Counted from the stretch's first letter, positions 8,368 through 18,242 are shown. The stretch is DNA of 64,000 bases from Geomobilimonas luticola (GCF_018476905.1 NZ_JAHCVK010000002.1:186001-250000); one strand, 5' to 3'. Numbers and translations: made by a program. Notes: a model not told the origin generated them from the sequence alone.

Positions 8368-10449
8368 ATGCTCAAGATCCTGTTGATCGAAGATATCCCC
8401 GATGATGCGGATTTGGTTGCACAGCAACTCCGGAGGGAAGGGCTTGTCTTCTCCCTGACACGGGTGTCGACGAAGGAAGAGATGGAAAGGGAATTCAGGG
8501 CTGGTACTCCCGATCTCATTCTTGCGGATTATACGCTGCCTGCCATCAACGGTATAGCGGTCTTGCGGATTGCCCGCGTTTTGTGTCCAAATGTGCCGTT
8601 CATCTTTGTTTCGGGCGAAGCGAGCGATGAGCGTGCGGTGGAAGCCCTCAAGCATGGGGCAACGGATTATATCTTCAAACTGAATCTCACTCGCCTCGTT
8701 CCCTCCATAAAAAGGGCCCTTCGTGAAGCAGCTGAGCGCAACCTTGCCCGCAAAGCCGAACACGCACGTAAAATCTATAGAGAGCGGCAGAGTAAACTCC
8801 TTGAGATTTCCCTGGAAATGCTTTCGGAAACTTCTCTTGACGGAATGCTTCCTTCAATAACGAAGTCGGCATGCGTCTTGACCGGCGGCAAGATGGGAAT
8901 GACGGCCTATGGTACCTCTTGCGATTCACTCAGATTCTTTGCCGCAACGGGGACGGGGGAGCCTCTCCCCGCAGGCAGCGGGATGCTGCCGGTCGAAAAG
9001 GGGGGAGTCAATCTTGCGTTGTTGAAGAGCGTTGATGTCTTGAACCTGACGGATGAAATGCTGCGAAGCCATAGTGAGTGGTGGGGGATGTCGCATGATC
9101 ATCTTCTGCCGCGTGGGTTACTCGGAGCCCGACTTACCGATGAGGATGGGAATGCCTGTGGGCTCATCATGGTATCTGATAAACAGGATGGCAGCGACTT
9201 TACGGACGAGGACCAGATCCTGCTGAATCAACTGGCGGCAGTCACATCGCTGACGATGCGCAACCTTGCGGCACGGGAAGCGCTTCAGTCGGGCCGGGAT
9301 GAACTTGAACGACGGGTAGGGGAGAGGACAGCTGAACTGGCCCATACCGTGGCTGCACTCCAGGGAGAGATTGCCGAGCGAAAACAGGCGGAAAGCGAGC
9401 TGCTGAAAAGTCAGGAGCGGAACGCACTGGTTGCAATCGGAGCGAACGATGGAATATGGGACTGGGATATCGCCAGTGGCCAGGTATATTTCTCGGCACG
9501 CTGGAAGGGAATGTTCGGGTATGAAGAGTATGAAATCAGCAATTCCATCGACGAGTGGAAAAAACGGATTCATCCTGAAGACTACGACAGTGTAATGGCT
9601 GCACTGGACGATCACTTGAAGGGGGAAAGCCCTCTCTTCCAAGTGGAGTATCGCATGCTCCACAAGAACGGCGAGTATCGGTGGATTCTGACTCGTGGTG
9701 CCAGTTTTCGTGATATCAGGAAAAAATCGTACCGCATGGCCGGTTCTCATACGGATATAACTGAGAAAAAACGTGCCGATGAAAAGCTGCTGGCCTCCCA
9801 TGAGAGCTTGCGCAATCTTTCGTCCCATCTGGAGTCACTGATGGAAAAGGAGCGAAAGAATATATCTCGTGAGATTCATGATGAAGTGGGACAGCTGCTG
9901 ACGGCACTTAAATTCGATGTATCGTGGCTTGCAGGCAGGCTTCCCGCTAACAGGCCCGCTCTCTCCGAAAAAGCCAGGTCGATGGCTGACCTGATAGATA
10001 TGACAGTCGAGACGGTGCAGAGAATCGCGACGGAATTGAGACCTCGGCTTTTGTACGACCTGGGGCTTGCAACGGCCATGGAATGGCACGCGGATGAATT
10101 CCGGAAAAGAACAGGCATTGCGTGCAATCTTGCGCTTGGCATCGACGAATCGAAACTGGATCCAGCACGTTCCACCGCCCTTTACAAAATATACAAAGAG
10201 GCTCTGACCAACGTCATGCGCCATGCCGGCGCTTCACGGGTGGATGTTTCCCTGAAGAAAAGGAAAAAGGGGATCATGCTCCAGATCAAGGATAACGGCA
10301 GGGGGATACGTGAGTCAGAAATCAACGACCCGAAATCGGTCGGTCTGATCGGCATCTATGAACGCGCCCATCTCTGGGGTGGCGAGGTACATATCAGCGG
10401 TGTTGCAGATGAGGGAACCATGCTCACGGTGGTCATGCCGATGAGTTGA
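8368..10449 (+). CDS. Hybrid receiver-GAF-PAS sensor histidine kinase (NarX/DegS-type)
   Basis: A 693-aa soluble signalling kinase. Domain order: N-terminal receiver (about 1-120; phospho-Asp in LILADYTLP, conserved Lys in DYIFK), a GAF-like domain (about 130-300), a coiled coil, a PAS domain with PAC tail (about 345-465), then a HisKA_3 dimerisation domain with the phosphorylated His in SREIHDEVGQ and an HATPase domain (EALTNVMRHAG, DNGRGI). No membrane segment is seen, so the input is cytosolic. The partner regulator follows at 10499. The pair precedes the exopolysaccharide cluster and may control it, but that is inference. The ribosome site is weak. Confidence 0.88.
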   Translation: MLKILLIEDIPDDADLVAQQLRREGLVFSLTRVSTKEEMEREFRAGTPDLILADYTLPAINGIAVLRIARVLCPNVPFIFVSGEASDERAVEALKHGATDYIFKLNLTRLVPSIKRALREAAERNLARKAEHARKIYRERQSKLLEISLEMLSETSLDGMLPSITKSACVLTGGKMGMTAYGTSCDSLRFFAATGTGEPLPAGSGMLPVEKGGVNLALLKSVDVLNLTDEMLRSHSEWWGMSHDHLLPRGLLGARLTDEDGNACGLIMVSDKQDGSDFTDEDQILLNQLAAVTSLTMRNLAAREALQSGRDELERRVGERTAELAHTVAALQGEIAERKQAESELLKSQERNALVAIGANDGIWDWDIASGQVYFSARWKGMFGYEEYEISNSIDEWKKRIHPEDYDSVMAALDDHLKGESPLFQVEYRMLHKNGEYRWILTRGASFRDIRKKSYRMAGSHTDITEKKRADEKLLASHESLRNLSSHLESLMEKERKNISREIHDEVGQLLTALKFDVSWLAGRLPANRPALSEKARSMADLIDMTVETVQRIATELRPRLLYDLGLATAMEWHADEFRKRTGIACNLALGIDESKLDPARSTALYKIYKEALTNVMRHAGASRVDVSLKKRKKGIMLQIKDNGRGIRESEINDPKSVGLIGIYERAHLWGGEVHISGVADEGTMLTVVMPMS

Positions 10450-10498
10450 TGTTGTGCTCAGGGCATCGAAGGTTATTGAACAGTGTCGGAGGTCGTAC

Positions 10499-11131
10499 AT
10501 GATAAAGATACTTATTGCTGATGACCATGTTATGGTACGCAAAGGATTGAAGCAGATTCTCGATGATGTTCCCGATATGGTGGTTGTGGATGAATGTTCC
10601 AATGGCAGCGAACTGTTCAGTAAAATCAGTACGCTGGAATGTAACCTGGTCCTTCTGGATATCTCCATGCCGGGGCGAAACGGACTGGAGATTCTCGAGC
10701 AGCTGCATAATGAAAAACCGGCTTTGCCCGTATTGATCCTCAGTATGTATCCCGAGGAACAGTACGCCGTCCGCGCTTTGCGGGCGGGTGCATCCGGCTA
10801 TCTGACAAAGATGAGTGCGCCGGATGAACTGATCACTGCCATCCGCAAGGTTTATTGGGGGGGGAGATATGTCAGCGACTCGCTGTCCGAGAGACTTGCT
10901 TCAGAGCTGGGGAGAAATGCCAGACGGCCGAGCCACGACGAGTTGTCCAACCGTGAGTATCAGATCATGTGCCAGCTTGCCTCAGGTAAGACGGTAACGG
11001 GGATTTCCGATGAACTTTCCCTCAGTGTGAAGACGGTCAGTACCTATAGAAAGCGGATACTGACGAAAATGCACATGAGGAACAATGCTGAAATTATTAA
11101 TTACGTCATCAAGCACGGCCTGCTCGAGTAA
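10499..11131 (+). CDS. NarL/LuxR-family response regulator
   Basis: A 210-aa regulator with a receiver domain (DDH acidic pocket, phospho-Asp in LVLLDISMPG, Lys in YLTKMS) and a C-terminal LuxR-type helix-turn-helix (LSNREYQIMCQLASGKT, then SVKTVSTYRKRILTKM). The ATG at 10499 has GGAGG 8 nt upstream; an in-frame start at 10454 lacks one. It is the obvious partner of the HisKA_3 kinase ending 49 bp upstream. A 583-bp intergenic region separates it from the exopolysaccharide genes, a possible target. Confidence 0.9.
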   Translation: MIKILIADDHVMVRKGLKQILDDVPDMVVVDECSNGSELFSKISTLECNLVLLDISMPGRNGLEILEQLHNEKPALPVLILSMYPEEQYAVRALRAGASGYLTKMSAPDELITAIRKVYWGGRYVSDSLSERLASELGRNARRPSHDELSNREYQIMCQLASGKTVTGISDELSLSVKTVSTYRKRILTKMHMRNNAEIINYVIKHGLLE

Positions 11132-11714
11132 GTACATGCTTCTCATCCACTAATTCCCCTTAATGTCAGAGCCCACCTCTCTAAAAAATCGTTATGAAAT
11201 ATTCAGTTATCCCCTCGGATAGGCGACTACCCTGCCAATTATTGACTCTTTTCAGAAACCTTGATCGGAACTTGCTGAATTAGCGTTGGTATTCCATTCG
11301 TGAGTCCTCTGCAGCATCCCTTGTGCCCTGCAATCCTTGATTTCACATTAAAAAATTCCTTCTGGAGGTGTGTCGGTCAGGAGCGTTTTTAATCTTCGGT
11401 AACCGCTGGCCGAGAATTTATGAAACGGCTCCACGAGCTATTTCCTGCAAAACACCTTTAATGGCAATCGAACAAAAGCGGATAAGATACTTATTCAGTG
11501 AAGCGTTTTGTAAGAGAATTCCTACAGAAATTAGTTAATAAATCCTACAAAAAAAAGAGGATTAGTCCGACAGACATTTCGCTTATTTATGAGTAAACTA
11601 GAAGTAAATAATTAACCGCAGTACATATATTGCCCGGAAATACTGATGGTTAATTAAATGTTCGTCGCCACAGATTAGAGCCGGCAGATACGTAATTATC
11701 GGGAGGATTACACA
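11132..11714. other. Long intergenic region ahead of the exopolysaccharide cluster
   Basis: This 583-bp AT-rich region has no plausible gene. It presumably holds the promoter and leader of the cluster. No riboswitch of the GEMM type, no perfect Crp-type palindrome and no convincing sigma-54 promoter in the right direction were found by eye. GGGAGGAT just before 11715 is the export-protein ribosome site. Confidence 0.6.
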
Positions 11715-12401
11715 ATGTCAATAATGGTCAAAATGCTCGTCGTTATGCTTCTGTTGAGTGCATGCACCGTGGTACGCAATCCGACTCCGCTTGACTACCC
11801 CGGCGTGCAGGCCGTGGCTGTTCCGACGGATGATTACCGTTTACAGGTTGGCGATCAGCTCGACGTCAAGTTCTTTTACCATCCTGAATTGAACGAGTCG
11901 GTGACGGTAAGGCCGGATGGACGTATCTCTCTCCAACTGGTGCAGGAAATCAGGGTGCTCGGCATGACGCCGCTCCAGTTGACGGAGAAACTTACCAAAG
12001 CATATTCCGCAGAACTCGACAAGCCTTCCATTACGGTCATCGTGAAAACATTTAACACCCACAGGGTATTCGTGGACGGTGAGGTGAACAAAGCAGGGCT
12101 CGTCCCCTTGATCGGGCCAATGACAGTTCTTCAGTCCATTTCGCAGGGTGGAGGTCTGAAGGATACCGCCAGGACCAACGAGGTTATCGTGATACGCCGC
12201 GTCGCCGAAAACAAGATCGCTTCGCTGGTTGTCAACCTCGACTATGCAGTTGACGGTACCGACATGCGTCAGGACATCCTGCTCCAACCCAACGACATAG
12301 TGTTCGTACCCAAGTCACCGATTGCCAATGTCGATGTGTGGGTGGATCAGTACATCCGCAGGTTGATTCCCATCCCCTTCGGTGTTGGTTACGGGCTCTA
12401 A
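11715..12401 (+). CDS. Polysaccharide export lipoprotein (Wza/KpsD-like)
   Basis: A 228-aa outer-membrane export protein. It has a lipoprotein signal peptide with lipobox LLSAC (lipidated Cys17), a Poly_export domain (YRLQVGDQLDVKFFYHPEL, VRPDGRISLQLV) and one SLBB-type domain (VFVDGEVNKAGLVPL). It lacks the long C-terminal amphipathic helix of E. coli Wza, like the short XrtA/EPS-type relatives. It is the first gene of the cluster, with GGGAGGAT about 8 nt upstream of the ATG, and precedes the chain-length gene. Confidence 0.9.
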   Translation: MSIMVKMLVVMLLLSACTVVRNPTPLDYPGVQAVAVPTDDYRLQVGDQLDVKFFYHPELNESVTVRPDGRISLQLVQEIRVLGMTPLQLTEKLTKAYSAELDKPSITVIVKTFNTHRVFVDGEVNKAGLVPLIGPMTVLQSISQGGGLKDTARTNEVIVIRRVAENKIASLVVNLDYAVDGTDMRQDILLQPNDIVFVPKSPIANVDVWVDQYIRRLIPIPFGVGYGL

Positions 12402-12426
12402 GGATTCAAATTCATCTGGAGGAGTT

Positions 12427-13884
12427 ATGGAAAACCAGTTTCTCATGGAACAGGATCAGGAAATCAGATCCTCAGGGCTGAGAGAGATAGTGATGGTCCT
12501 CTGTAAATACAAGACTGCAATACTGGCGGTTTTTGTAGCCACAGTGCTGCTTGCAGTACTTGTGGCGATGATGCTGCCGACGACATATGACGCAAAAACG
12601 AGCATTCTGGTCAAGAAAGGGCGTGAATATATCAACAGACCTGAGGTTGGCGACACGAATGATGCCATGTCTGTCAATATGGCAGACATAATAAACGCAG
12701 AGATTCAGATGCTGAAAAGTCGTGACCTGTCGGAAAAAGTGGTTAAATCGCTCCAGGTCGGCGTTCTCTATCCGGATCTGGCTCAAAAGGAGGGTGCCCT
12801 GGAGAAAGCGGTCGACATATTTCAGAAGAGTTTACTCGTTGAAAGCGTCAAGAACTCCAGCGTGATCCAGGTCTCATTCCAGCATACCGATCCAAGAATC
12901 GCTGCTAACGCGGTCAATACTCTGGTTGAATTGCTGAAAGAAAAACACCTGCAGGTATTCAGTGAACCACGTTCATCCTTTCTTGAACAACAGCTTGCCA
13001 CCTACGAGCAGCAGTTGAAGGAATCTGAAAAGAATTTCGAAGGGTACAAACAGAAAAACAAGGTATTTTCCCTGGAAGAGCAGCGTACCATGCTTCTTCA
13101 GCAGCGCATGTCGCTCGATATCACTTTGAAGGAGGCCCAGAATCGTGTTGCAGAGCTTAGCAACAAGTTGGCGACCCTTACGAGGCAGAACCAGCTTGTA
13201 GCCCAGGACAAAAGCCTCAGCAGTGACAGTGAGTCGGTCGGAGCGGTTGCCGAAGCAAAATCCAAATTGCTGGCCCTCCAGCTGGAAGAACAGCAGATGC
13301 TTAAAAAGTACAATGAAAACAGCAGGATGGTGCTAAATGTCCGGAGGGAAATTGATGTCGTTACATCGTTTTTGAAGAATCAGGAGGGAGACAGTCTGTT
13401 AAAGGCAAAATCGAGCAACCCGGTTGTCCAGCAGGTGCGCATGGAACTTATGAAAACCGAGGCTGAACTGAACTCCCAGCGAGCCAAAGTGTCCGCGGTA
13501 AGTGGGCAAGTGGGTCAGATTGAAAGCAAGATACAGTCTCTGGATATGAGTGCCCAGCAATTCCAGAGCCTGAAACGTGAATTGGCCACCACGGAAAAAA
13601 ATTACCAGACATACCTGAACAAGGCTGAAGAAGCACGCCTGTCCGAGGATATGAACCGCCAGAAACTGGCAAATCTCAGTGTATTGCAGCAGGCAACCCC
13701 CCCGTCGGAACCTCTGTCAGGAAAGAAACTGAAAATCGTTTTTTTGGGCGTTCTCGCAGGAGCGGTATTGTCTGTCGGCGGTGCTTTTCTATTTGAGAAT
13801 CTCTTGCCGACGATTTCCGATCCTGCAACTGCTGAAAAGCGACTGGGGCTGCCGATACTTGCTTCACTGCCATACCGGGAGTAA
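12427..13884 (+). CDS. Chain-length determinant / Wzz-type inner-membrane protein
   Basis: A 485-aa protein with two membrane segments (about residues 32-55 and 438-460) around a long periplasmic coiled coil, the Wzz/GNVR arrangement. A Pro-rich QATPPSEPLSGKK segment precedes the second helix. There is no C-terminal P-loop kinase; a separate BY-kinase-like gene lies at 15198, the split layout of many exopolysaccharide loci. The ATG at 12427 follows GGAGGAG; the frame extends upstream to 12382 inside the previous gene without support. It should set polymer length and bridge to the export protein. Confidence 0.9.
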   Translation: MENQFLMEQDQEIRSSGLREIVMVLCKYKTAILAVFVATVLLAVLVAMMLPTTYDAKTSILVKKGREYINRPEVGDTNDAMSVNMADIINAEIQMLKSRDLSEKVVKSLQVGVLYPDLAQKEGALEKAVDIFQKSLLVESVKNSSVIQVSFQHTDPRIAANAVNTLVELLKEKHLQVFSEPRSSFLEQQLATYEQQLKESEKNFEGYKQKNKVFSLEEQRTMLLQQRMSLDITLKEAQNRVAELSNKLATLTRQNQLVAQDKSLSSDSESVGAVAEAKSKLLALQLEEQQMLKKYNENSRMVLNVRREIDVVTSFLKNQEGDSLLKAKSSNPVVQQVRMELMKTEAELNSQRAKVSAVSGQVGQIESKIQSLDMSAQQFQSLKRELATTEKNYQTYLNKAEEARLSEDMNRQKLANLSVLQQATPPSEPLSGKKLKIVFLGVLAGAVLSVGGAFLFENLLPTISDPATAEKRLGLPILASLPYRE

Positions 13885-13892
13885 CGCTAATC

Positions 13893-15125
13893 ATGTACAC
13901 CGGTTTTTTTCACATGCAAAAGGAGCCGTTCCGGATGACGCCGGACCCGGAGTTCTTGTATCTGAGCCCCAGCCATAAGGAGGCACTGGCGTCGATCATT
14001 TATGGAGTCAAACAGAGAAAGGGGTTCATTGCCGTTGTGGGCGAAGTGGGAGTAGGCAAAACCACCATACTTCGTTCGTTCCTGAAAACAGTCGATAAAG
14101 AGCATGTGAAAGTCATCTACGTGTTTAACGCCGATGTATCGTTCAAGGCGTTACTCCGTACAATATATCAAGGGCTGGGGACTCCTGTCGAAACCGATGA
14201 TGTCAACGAAATGTTGAACCAGCTGTACCATATTCTCATTCAACACTACAAGAACGGGATCAATGTGGTGCTCATAATCGATGAGGCACAGAATATGTCG
14301 CGGCAAACACTCGAACATCTCCGCATGCTCTCCAATCTGGAAACTTCTACTGACAAGCTCATCCAGATTGTTTTCAGTGGCCAGCCCGAATTTGAACTGC
14401 ATCTGGATAGCTATGAACTGAGGCAACTGCACCAGCGAATTGCCGTAAAATCAACTATCCGACCTCTGACCATGGAAGAAGGCATGGATTACGTTAAACA
14501 TCGATTGGCAAAAGCATCCGTTGGCGTTGGAACGGTATTCCCCGAAAGAGTGCTCAAGCAGTTAGTCAAGCAGTCGCAAGGAATTCCGCGAACCATCAAC
14601 ATTCTTTGTGACAACTGCCTGATAACTTCATTCGGGTATAAACAGCAAAAAGTCAATCTTTCCGTATTGAAAGAAATCAGTTCCGATCTCGGCATGGTGA
14701 AACCGACCAAAAGAGAAGCCTTCTTCGTATCTCTCATGCTGGTAGTTATTGGAGTTCTTTGTTTCATGATTTATCGGCAAAATCCACAGCGTGTTCCTGG
14801 AGATGAAATAAAATCGGTTCAGAGTGTCGAACATCTGACAGCTCAAGTGGCAAAAACGGAAAGCAGTGTCAATTCCCCTGTTCTGCCGCGCAAAAGCAGC
14901 GAAGTTACCGAATTTGCTGAAGCCCAAAGCGTGGCCAAGGATGATGAAAAGCCACTGCGCCGGAAGCTGATTCGTAAGGGGGACACGCTGGCAAACCTGG
15001 TCAAGGACCATTACGGAACGGTGGATTCCCGATTGATCGAAAAGGTCAAGCAGAACAACCCCTGGATAAAAAATGCGAATGTCATTTTGGAGGGGGAAAG
15101 GATCATATTCCCACCACAGGAATGA
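13893..15125 (+). CDS. ExeA-like AAA ATPase with C-terminal LysM-like domain
   Basis: A 410-aa protein of the type often annotated as XrtA/PEP-CTERM-associated ATPase. An N-terminal cytosolic AAA domain has Walker A GEVGVGKTT and Walker B VVLIIDEAQN. One membrane helix follows at about 278-297, then a linker and a C-terminal LysM-like stretch (RKGDTLANLVKDHYG to LEGERIIFPP). This suggests a transenvelope ATPase touching peptidoglycan or polymer. No exosortase gene is in the window. It starts 8 bp after the chain-length gene, in the same operon. Confidence 0.85.
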   Translation: MYTGFFHMQKEPFRMTPDPEFLYLSPSHKEALASIIYGVKQRKGFIAVVGEVGVGKTTILRSFLKTVDKEHVKVIYVFNADVSFKALLRTIYQGLGTPVETDDVNEMLNQLYHILIQHYKNGINVVLIIDEAQNMSRQTLEHLRMLSNLETSTDKLIQIVFSGQPEFELHLDSYELRQLHQRIAVKSTIRPLTMEEGMDYVKHRLAKASVGVGTVFPERVLKQLVKQSQGIPRTINILCDNCLITSFGYKQQKVNLSVLKEISSDLGMVKPTKREAFFVSLMLVVIGVLCFMIYRQNPQRVPGDEIKSVQSVEHLTAQVAKTESSVNSPVLPRKSSEVTEFAEAQSVAKDDEKPLRRKLIRKGDTLANLVKDHYGTVDSRLIEKVKQNNPWIKNANVILEGERIIFPPQE

Positions 15126-15197
15126 CTATAGGCATTTTCCGTTTTTCTGGCAGCACCGAAATGTTCGTCCTACACCGTGTCGAGAAGGAGATATTCC

Positions 15198-15983
15198 ATG
15201 AGTAACATCTTTGAGGCTCTGCAACTGGCTGAAAAAGAACGGGGAGACGTCCAGGAGCGGCAGGCCGTCTCCGTGCACGAGGAAAAGCGCTTCCCGTCGA
15301 AAACTTCGGTGAAAGAACCGGTACAGGCCGACAAATACCCCTTGCAGAACGTTGGCTCCAGTGTGGAAGCTGAAATGGTAGCTCTCTACCAGAATATCGA
15401 TTTCGTTCTCCCTGACCTCCCCCAGAGGGCGATTCAGTTCATCAGTTCCCATGAAGGGGAGGGGGTCTCCTCGGTCGTTAGGGAGTTTGCTCGCCAGGCG
15501 TCGGTGATTATGGGTAAATCCGTGCTCATTGTGGATGCTGCCCACCGCAATCCCAGCCAGCATATTTTTTTCAACATACCTCCCGATTACGGCTGGAAAG
15601 ATGCCATGAAAAACGGGGAACCGGTTGAAAATGCCGTCTATAAAGCAGGAAACCATAATCTGTACCTTTCCCCGTTGGTTCCCCACACGACCCTGTCTCC
15701 CCATGTTTATGATTTTGCTGCAACGAGCAAACTTCTGACGGATTTCAAAAAGAAATTCGATCTGATCCTTATCGATTCATCTTCAGCCACCACATCGCCC
15801 GACTGTATTGCCCTGACCCGCAGTGTCGATGGTGTCATTCTCGTCATCGAGGCAGAAAAGACCAAGTGGCAGGTAGCCGAGGCGGTGAAGGACAAGATCG
15901 TCAAAAATGGCGGGAACATTCTCGGTATCGTTCTCAACAAACGACGGTTCTATATTCCTGACTCCATTTATAAGTGGCTGTAA
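15198..15983 (+). CDS. BY-kinase-like (CpsD/CapB) protein with degenerate Walker A
   Basis: A 261-aa protein that begins SNIFEALQLAEKERG like the XrtA-type tyrosine autokinases. The fold signature is present: a P-loop region at ISSHEGEGVSSVVRE, Walker A' LIVDAAHRNP and Walker B FDLILIDSS. The invariant P-loop Lys is Val here (GEGVSS instead of GEGKST), and no Tyr cluster ends the protein. It may bind the Wzz-type partner without kinase activity. AAGGAGATATTCC precedes the ATG at 15198; the frame upstream is not supported. Confidence 0.8.
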   Translation: MSNIFEALQLAEKERGDVQERQAVSVHEEKRFPSKTSVKEPVQADKYPLQNVGSSVEAEMVALYQNIDFVLPDLPQRAIQFISSHEGEGVSSVVREFARQASVIMGKSVLIVDAAHRNPSQHIFFNIPPDYGWKDAMKNGEPVENAVYKAGNHNLYLSPLVPHTTLSPHVYDFAATSKLLTDFKKKFDLILIDSSSATTSPDCIALTRSVDGVILVIEAEKTKWQVAEAVKDKIVKNGGNILGIVLNKRRFYIPDSIYKWL

Positions 15984-16025
15984 TTTCTAACTGACAGAGA
16001 AAACTGTAGTCATGCGGGGGGTATT

Positions 16026-17192
16026 ATGAAGCCGACAAATGCTCTTGAAACTGAGCAGGATATGTACAAAAAGGATAGCACTATCCCCTACGAACTCCTC
16101 GACCAGGAGTATGGCCTCTATGTGGAGGATTATTTCAACAAAACCCTCTGTCTTGAACGGAAACGGTCTGAACGGACCCATAAACCAATTCTCCTCTTGT
16201 TGGTCAATGTGGAGAAAATTGCATCAGGCGGTGGATCAGGTCAGACGGTGCAGGACATTGTCAAGACGCTCACCTCATCCATACGGGAAGTCGACCTGTG
16301 TGGCTGGTATGAACGCGGTGCCGTCATTGGCGTCATGTTCACGGCATTCAGCAGTGAAGCTGTCTGGGAGGCCATAGAGGCCATAGCAAACAAGATTAAG
16401 GAAAATCTGGCCCATGCCTTGTCTCCGGCTGTTCTCCGTAATATTGAAATAATGTTCCATGTTTTTCCGGAGAAATTCGACAGGCAGAAGCCCAAGAATT
16501 ATCTCAATCCCACGTTTTATCCCGATATGGCGAAGCTTGCCGAAACACCCAGTATGGCATCCGTAATCAAGCGGGGCATGGATGTTTTGGGGAGCATAGT
16601 CGGACTCGTCCTCTTTTCTCCCTTCTTTATTGCCATTCCAATCCTCGTAAAAATAACGTCACCCGGGCCAGTGCTGTTCCGTCAGGAGCGGGTCGGCCAG
16701 TTCGGCCGCAGGTTCACGTTCCTGAAGTTCAGATCGATGCATGTTAACAATGACGACAAGATACATCGCGAATTTCTCAAACAGCTGATCAGCGGCGATA
16801 TGAAAAATGCACCTGCTGGAGACAGCACGGCGCCTGTTTTCAAGATTACGAACGACCCCCGCATAACACCGCTGGGGCGGTTCATCCGCAAGACGAGTAT
16901 CGATGAACTCCCCCAGTTTATCAATGTGCTCAGGGGGGAGATGTCACTGGTGGGACCACGTCCACCAATCCCCTACGAGTTTGAGGATTACGACATCTGG
17001 CACCGGTATCGGCTGTTGAAGATGAAGCCGGGCATAACGGGCCTCTGGCAGGTAACGGGAAGAAGTTCGACCACCTTCGACGCCATGGTAAGACTTGACA
17101 TAAACTACATCAGAAACTGGTCGATCTGGCTGGATATCAAGATACTGTGTATGACGCCGTTTGCGGTGTTCAAGTGCAGGGGAGCTTACTGA
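16026..17192 (+). CDS. Initiating phosphoglycosyltransferase with N-terminal GGDEF-like domain
   Basis: A 388-aa protein. The C-terminal half is a bacterial sugar transferase (PglC/WcaJ core): membrane helix near 185-205 (KRGMDVLGSIVGLVLFSPFF), LFRQERVGQ, FLKFRSM, TSIDELPQF, VGPRPP and PGITGLWQVTGR. It transfers a sugar phosphate to undecaprenyl phosphate to start the repeat unit. The N-terminal 170 residues look like a degenerate diguanylate-cyclase-type domain with no GGDEF signature. The fold call is inference. It lies between the BY-kinase-like and nucleotide-sugar genes. Confidence 0.87.
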   Translation: MKPTNALETEQDMYKKDSTIPYELLDQEYGLYVEDYFNKTLCLERKRSERTHKPILLLLVNVEKIASGGGSGQTVQDIVKTLTSSIREVDLCGWYERGAVIGVMFTAFSSEAVWEAIEAIANKIKENLAHALSPAVLRNIEIMFHVFPEKFDRQKPKNYLNPTFYPDMAKLAETPSMASVIKRGMDVLGSIVGLVLFSPFFIAIPILVKITSPGPVLFRQERVGQFGRRFTFLKFRSMHVNNDDKIHREFLKQLISGDMKNAPAGDSTAPVFKITNDPRITPLGRFIRKTSIDELPQFINVLRGEMSLVGPRPPIPYEFEDYDIWHRYRLLKMKPGITGLWQVTGRSSTTFDAMVRLDINYIRNWSIWLDIKILCMTPFAVFKCRGAY

Positions 17193-17237
17193 ACAACCTG
17201 ATGTTTCCAGGCGGAGAAAGAGGGAAGGGGGACTTAC

Positions 17238-18242
17238 ATGATAAATCTGGGCGTTATCGGATATGGTTACTGGGGACCAAACGTCGTCAGGAATTTCAAC
17301 GGCATTCCCAATGCTGAAGTCGTTTCAATCTGCGATTATCAGCAAAATGCCCTGAAACGGGCGAAGAATATCTATCCCAAGACAAACATCATCAGCGACT
17401 GCCGGGAGATACTCTTTTCACCCCGCATCGACGCGGTGGCCATCGTCACGCCGGTTTCCACCCATTATGACATTGCCCGGCAGGCGTTGGAGAACGGCAA
17501 GCACATCTTCATCGAGAAACCGTTCACCTCGTCAGTGGAGCAGGCGGAAAAACTTATCGAACTGGCTGAAAAAAAGAACTTAAAGATCATGGTTGACCAT
17601 ACGTTTCTCTTCACCGGCGCGGTCAAGAAAATCAAGCAACTCATCGACGACGGTACCATCGGCGATCTCTATTATTTCGACTCCACGCGGGTAAATCTCG
17701 GGCTGTTCCAGAAGGATGTGAACGTGGTCTGGGACCTTGCTCCCCACGATCTCTCCATCATGGATTATCTCTTCAACAAGAATGCCGTTGCGGTTGCGGC
17801 CACCGGCATGGCCCATTTCGACAATGACCTGGAAAATGTGGCGTACATAACGGTCTATCTTTCCGGAAATCTCATTGCCCATATCAACGTGAACTGGTTG
17901 TCGCCGGTCAAGATCCGAATGACCATGATTGGCGGGTGCAAGAAAATGGTGGTCTGGAACGACCTGGTTTCCGATGAAAAGCTGCGTGTATATGACCGGG
18001 GAGTCGAACCCGAAGACAAGGTGAGCGCCTATCCCCTGCGGGTGAACTACCGTTCCGGAGACATGTGGGCGCCCAAAGTGGAACAGTCAGAAGCGCTGAA
18101 GGAAGAGGCGGAGTATTTCATCGATTGCATAGCCAACGACAAGAAACCGTTCAACGACGGATATTCTGGGCTGCGCGTCATAAAGATGCTTGAAGCGACC
18201 GAACGCTCTATCAAAAAGGGGGGCGAGCTCGTCTATCTTTGA
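17238..18242 (+). CDS. Gfo/Idh/MocA oxidoreductase (WbpB/WlbA-like)
   Basis: A 334-aa NAD-dependent sugar dehydrogenase. The Rossmann motif is [11 protein letters not shown] at the N-terminus, and FIEKPFT carries the conserved Lys of the EKP motif. With the acetyltransferase and aminotransferase that follow, it matches the WbpB-WbpD-WbpE set that converts UDP-GlcNAcA to UDP-2,3-diacetamido-glucuronic acid; the first enzyme (WbpA) is not in the window. The next gene starts 32 bp after its stop. Confidence 0.85.
   Translation: MINLGVIGYGYWGPNVVRNFNGIPNAEVVSICDYQQNALKRAKNIYPKTNIISDCREILFSPRIDAVAIVTPVSTHYDIARQALENGKHIFIEKPFTSSVEQAEKLIELAEKKNLKIMVDHTFLFTGAVKKIKQLIDDGTIGDLYYFDSTRVNLGLFQKDVNVVWDLAPHDLSIMDYLFNKNAVAVAATGMAHFDNDLENVAYITVYLSGNLIAHINVNWLSPVKIRMTMIGGCKKMVVWNDLVSDEKLRVYDRGVEPEDKVSAYPLRVNYRSGDMWAPKVEQSEALKEEAEYFIDCIANDKKPFNDGYSGLRVIKMLEATERSIKKGGELVYL

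Noticed and set aside
11311-11328. Sigma-54-like promoter (GGGCAC then TGCTGC with GG-N10-GC spacing) on the minus strand
   Set aside because: It points away from the exopolysaccharide genes into the 3' end of the response-regulator gene, and two consensus positions are wrong. Probably chance.
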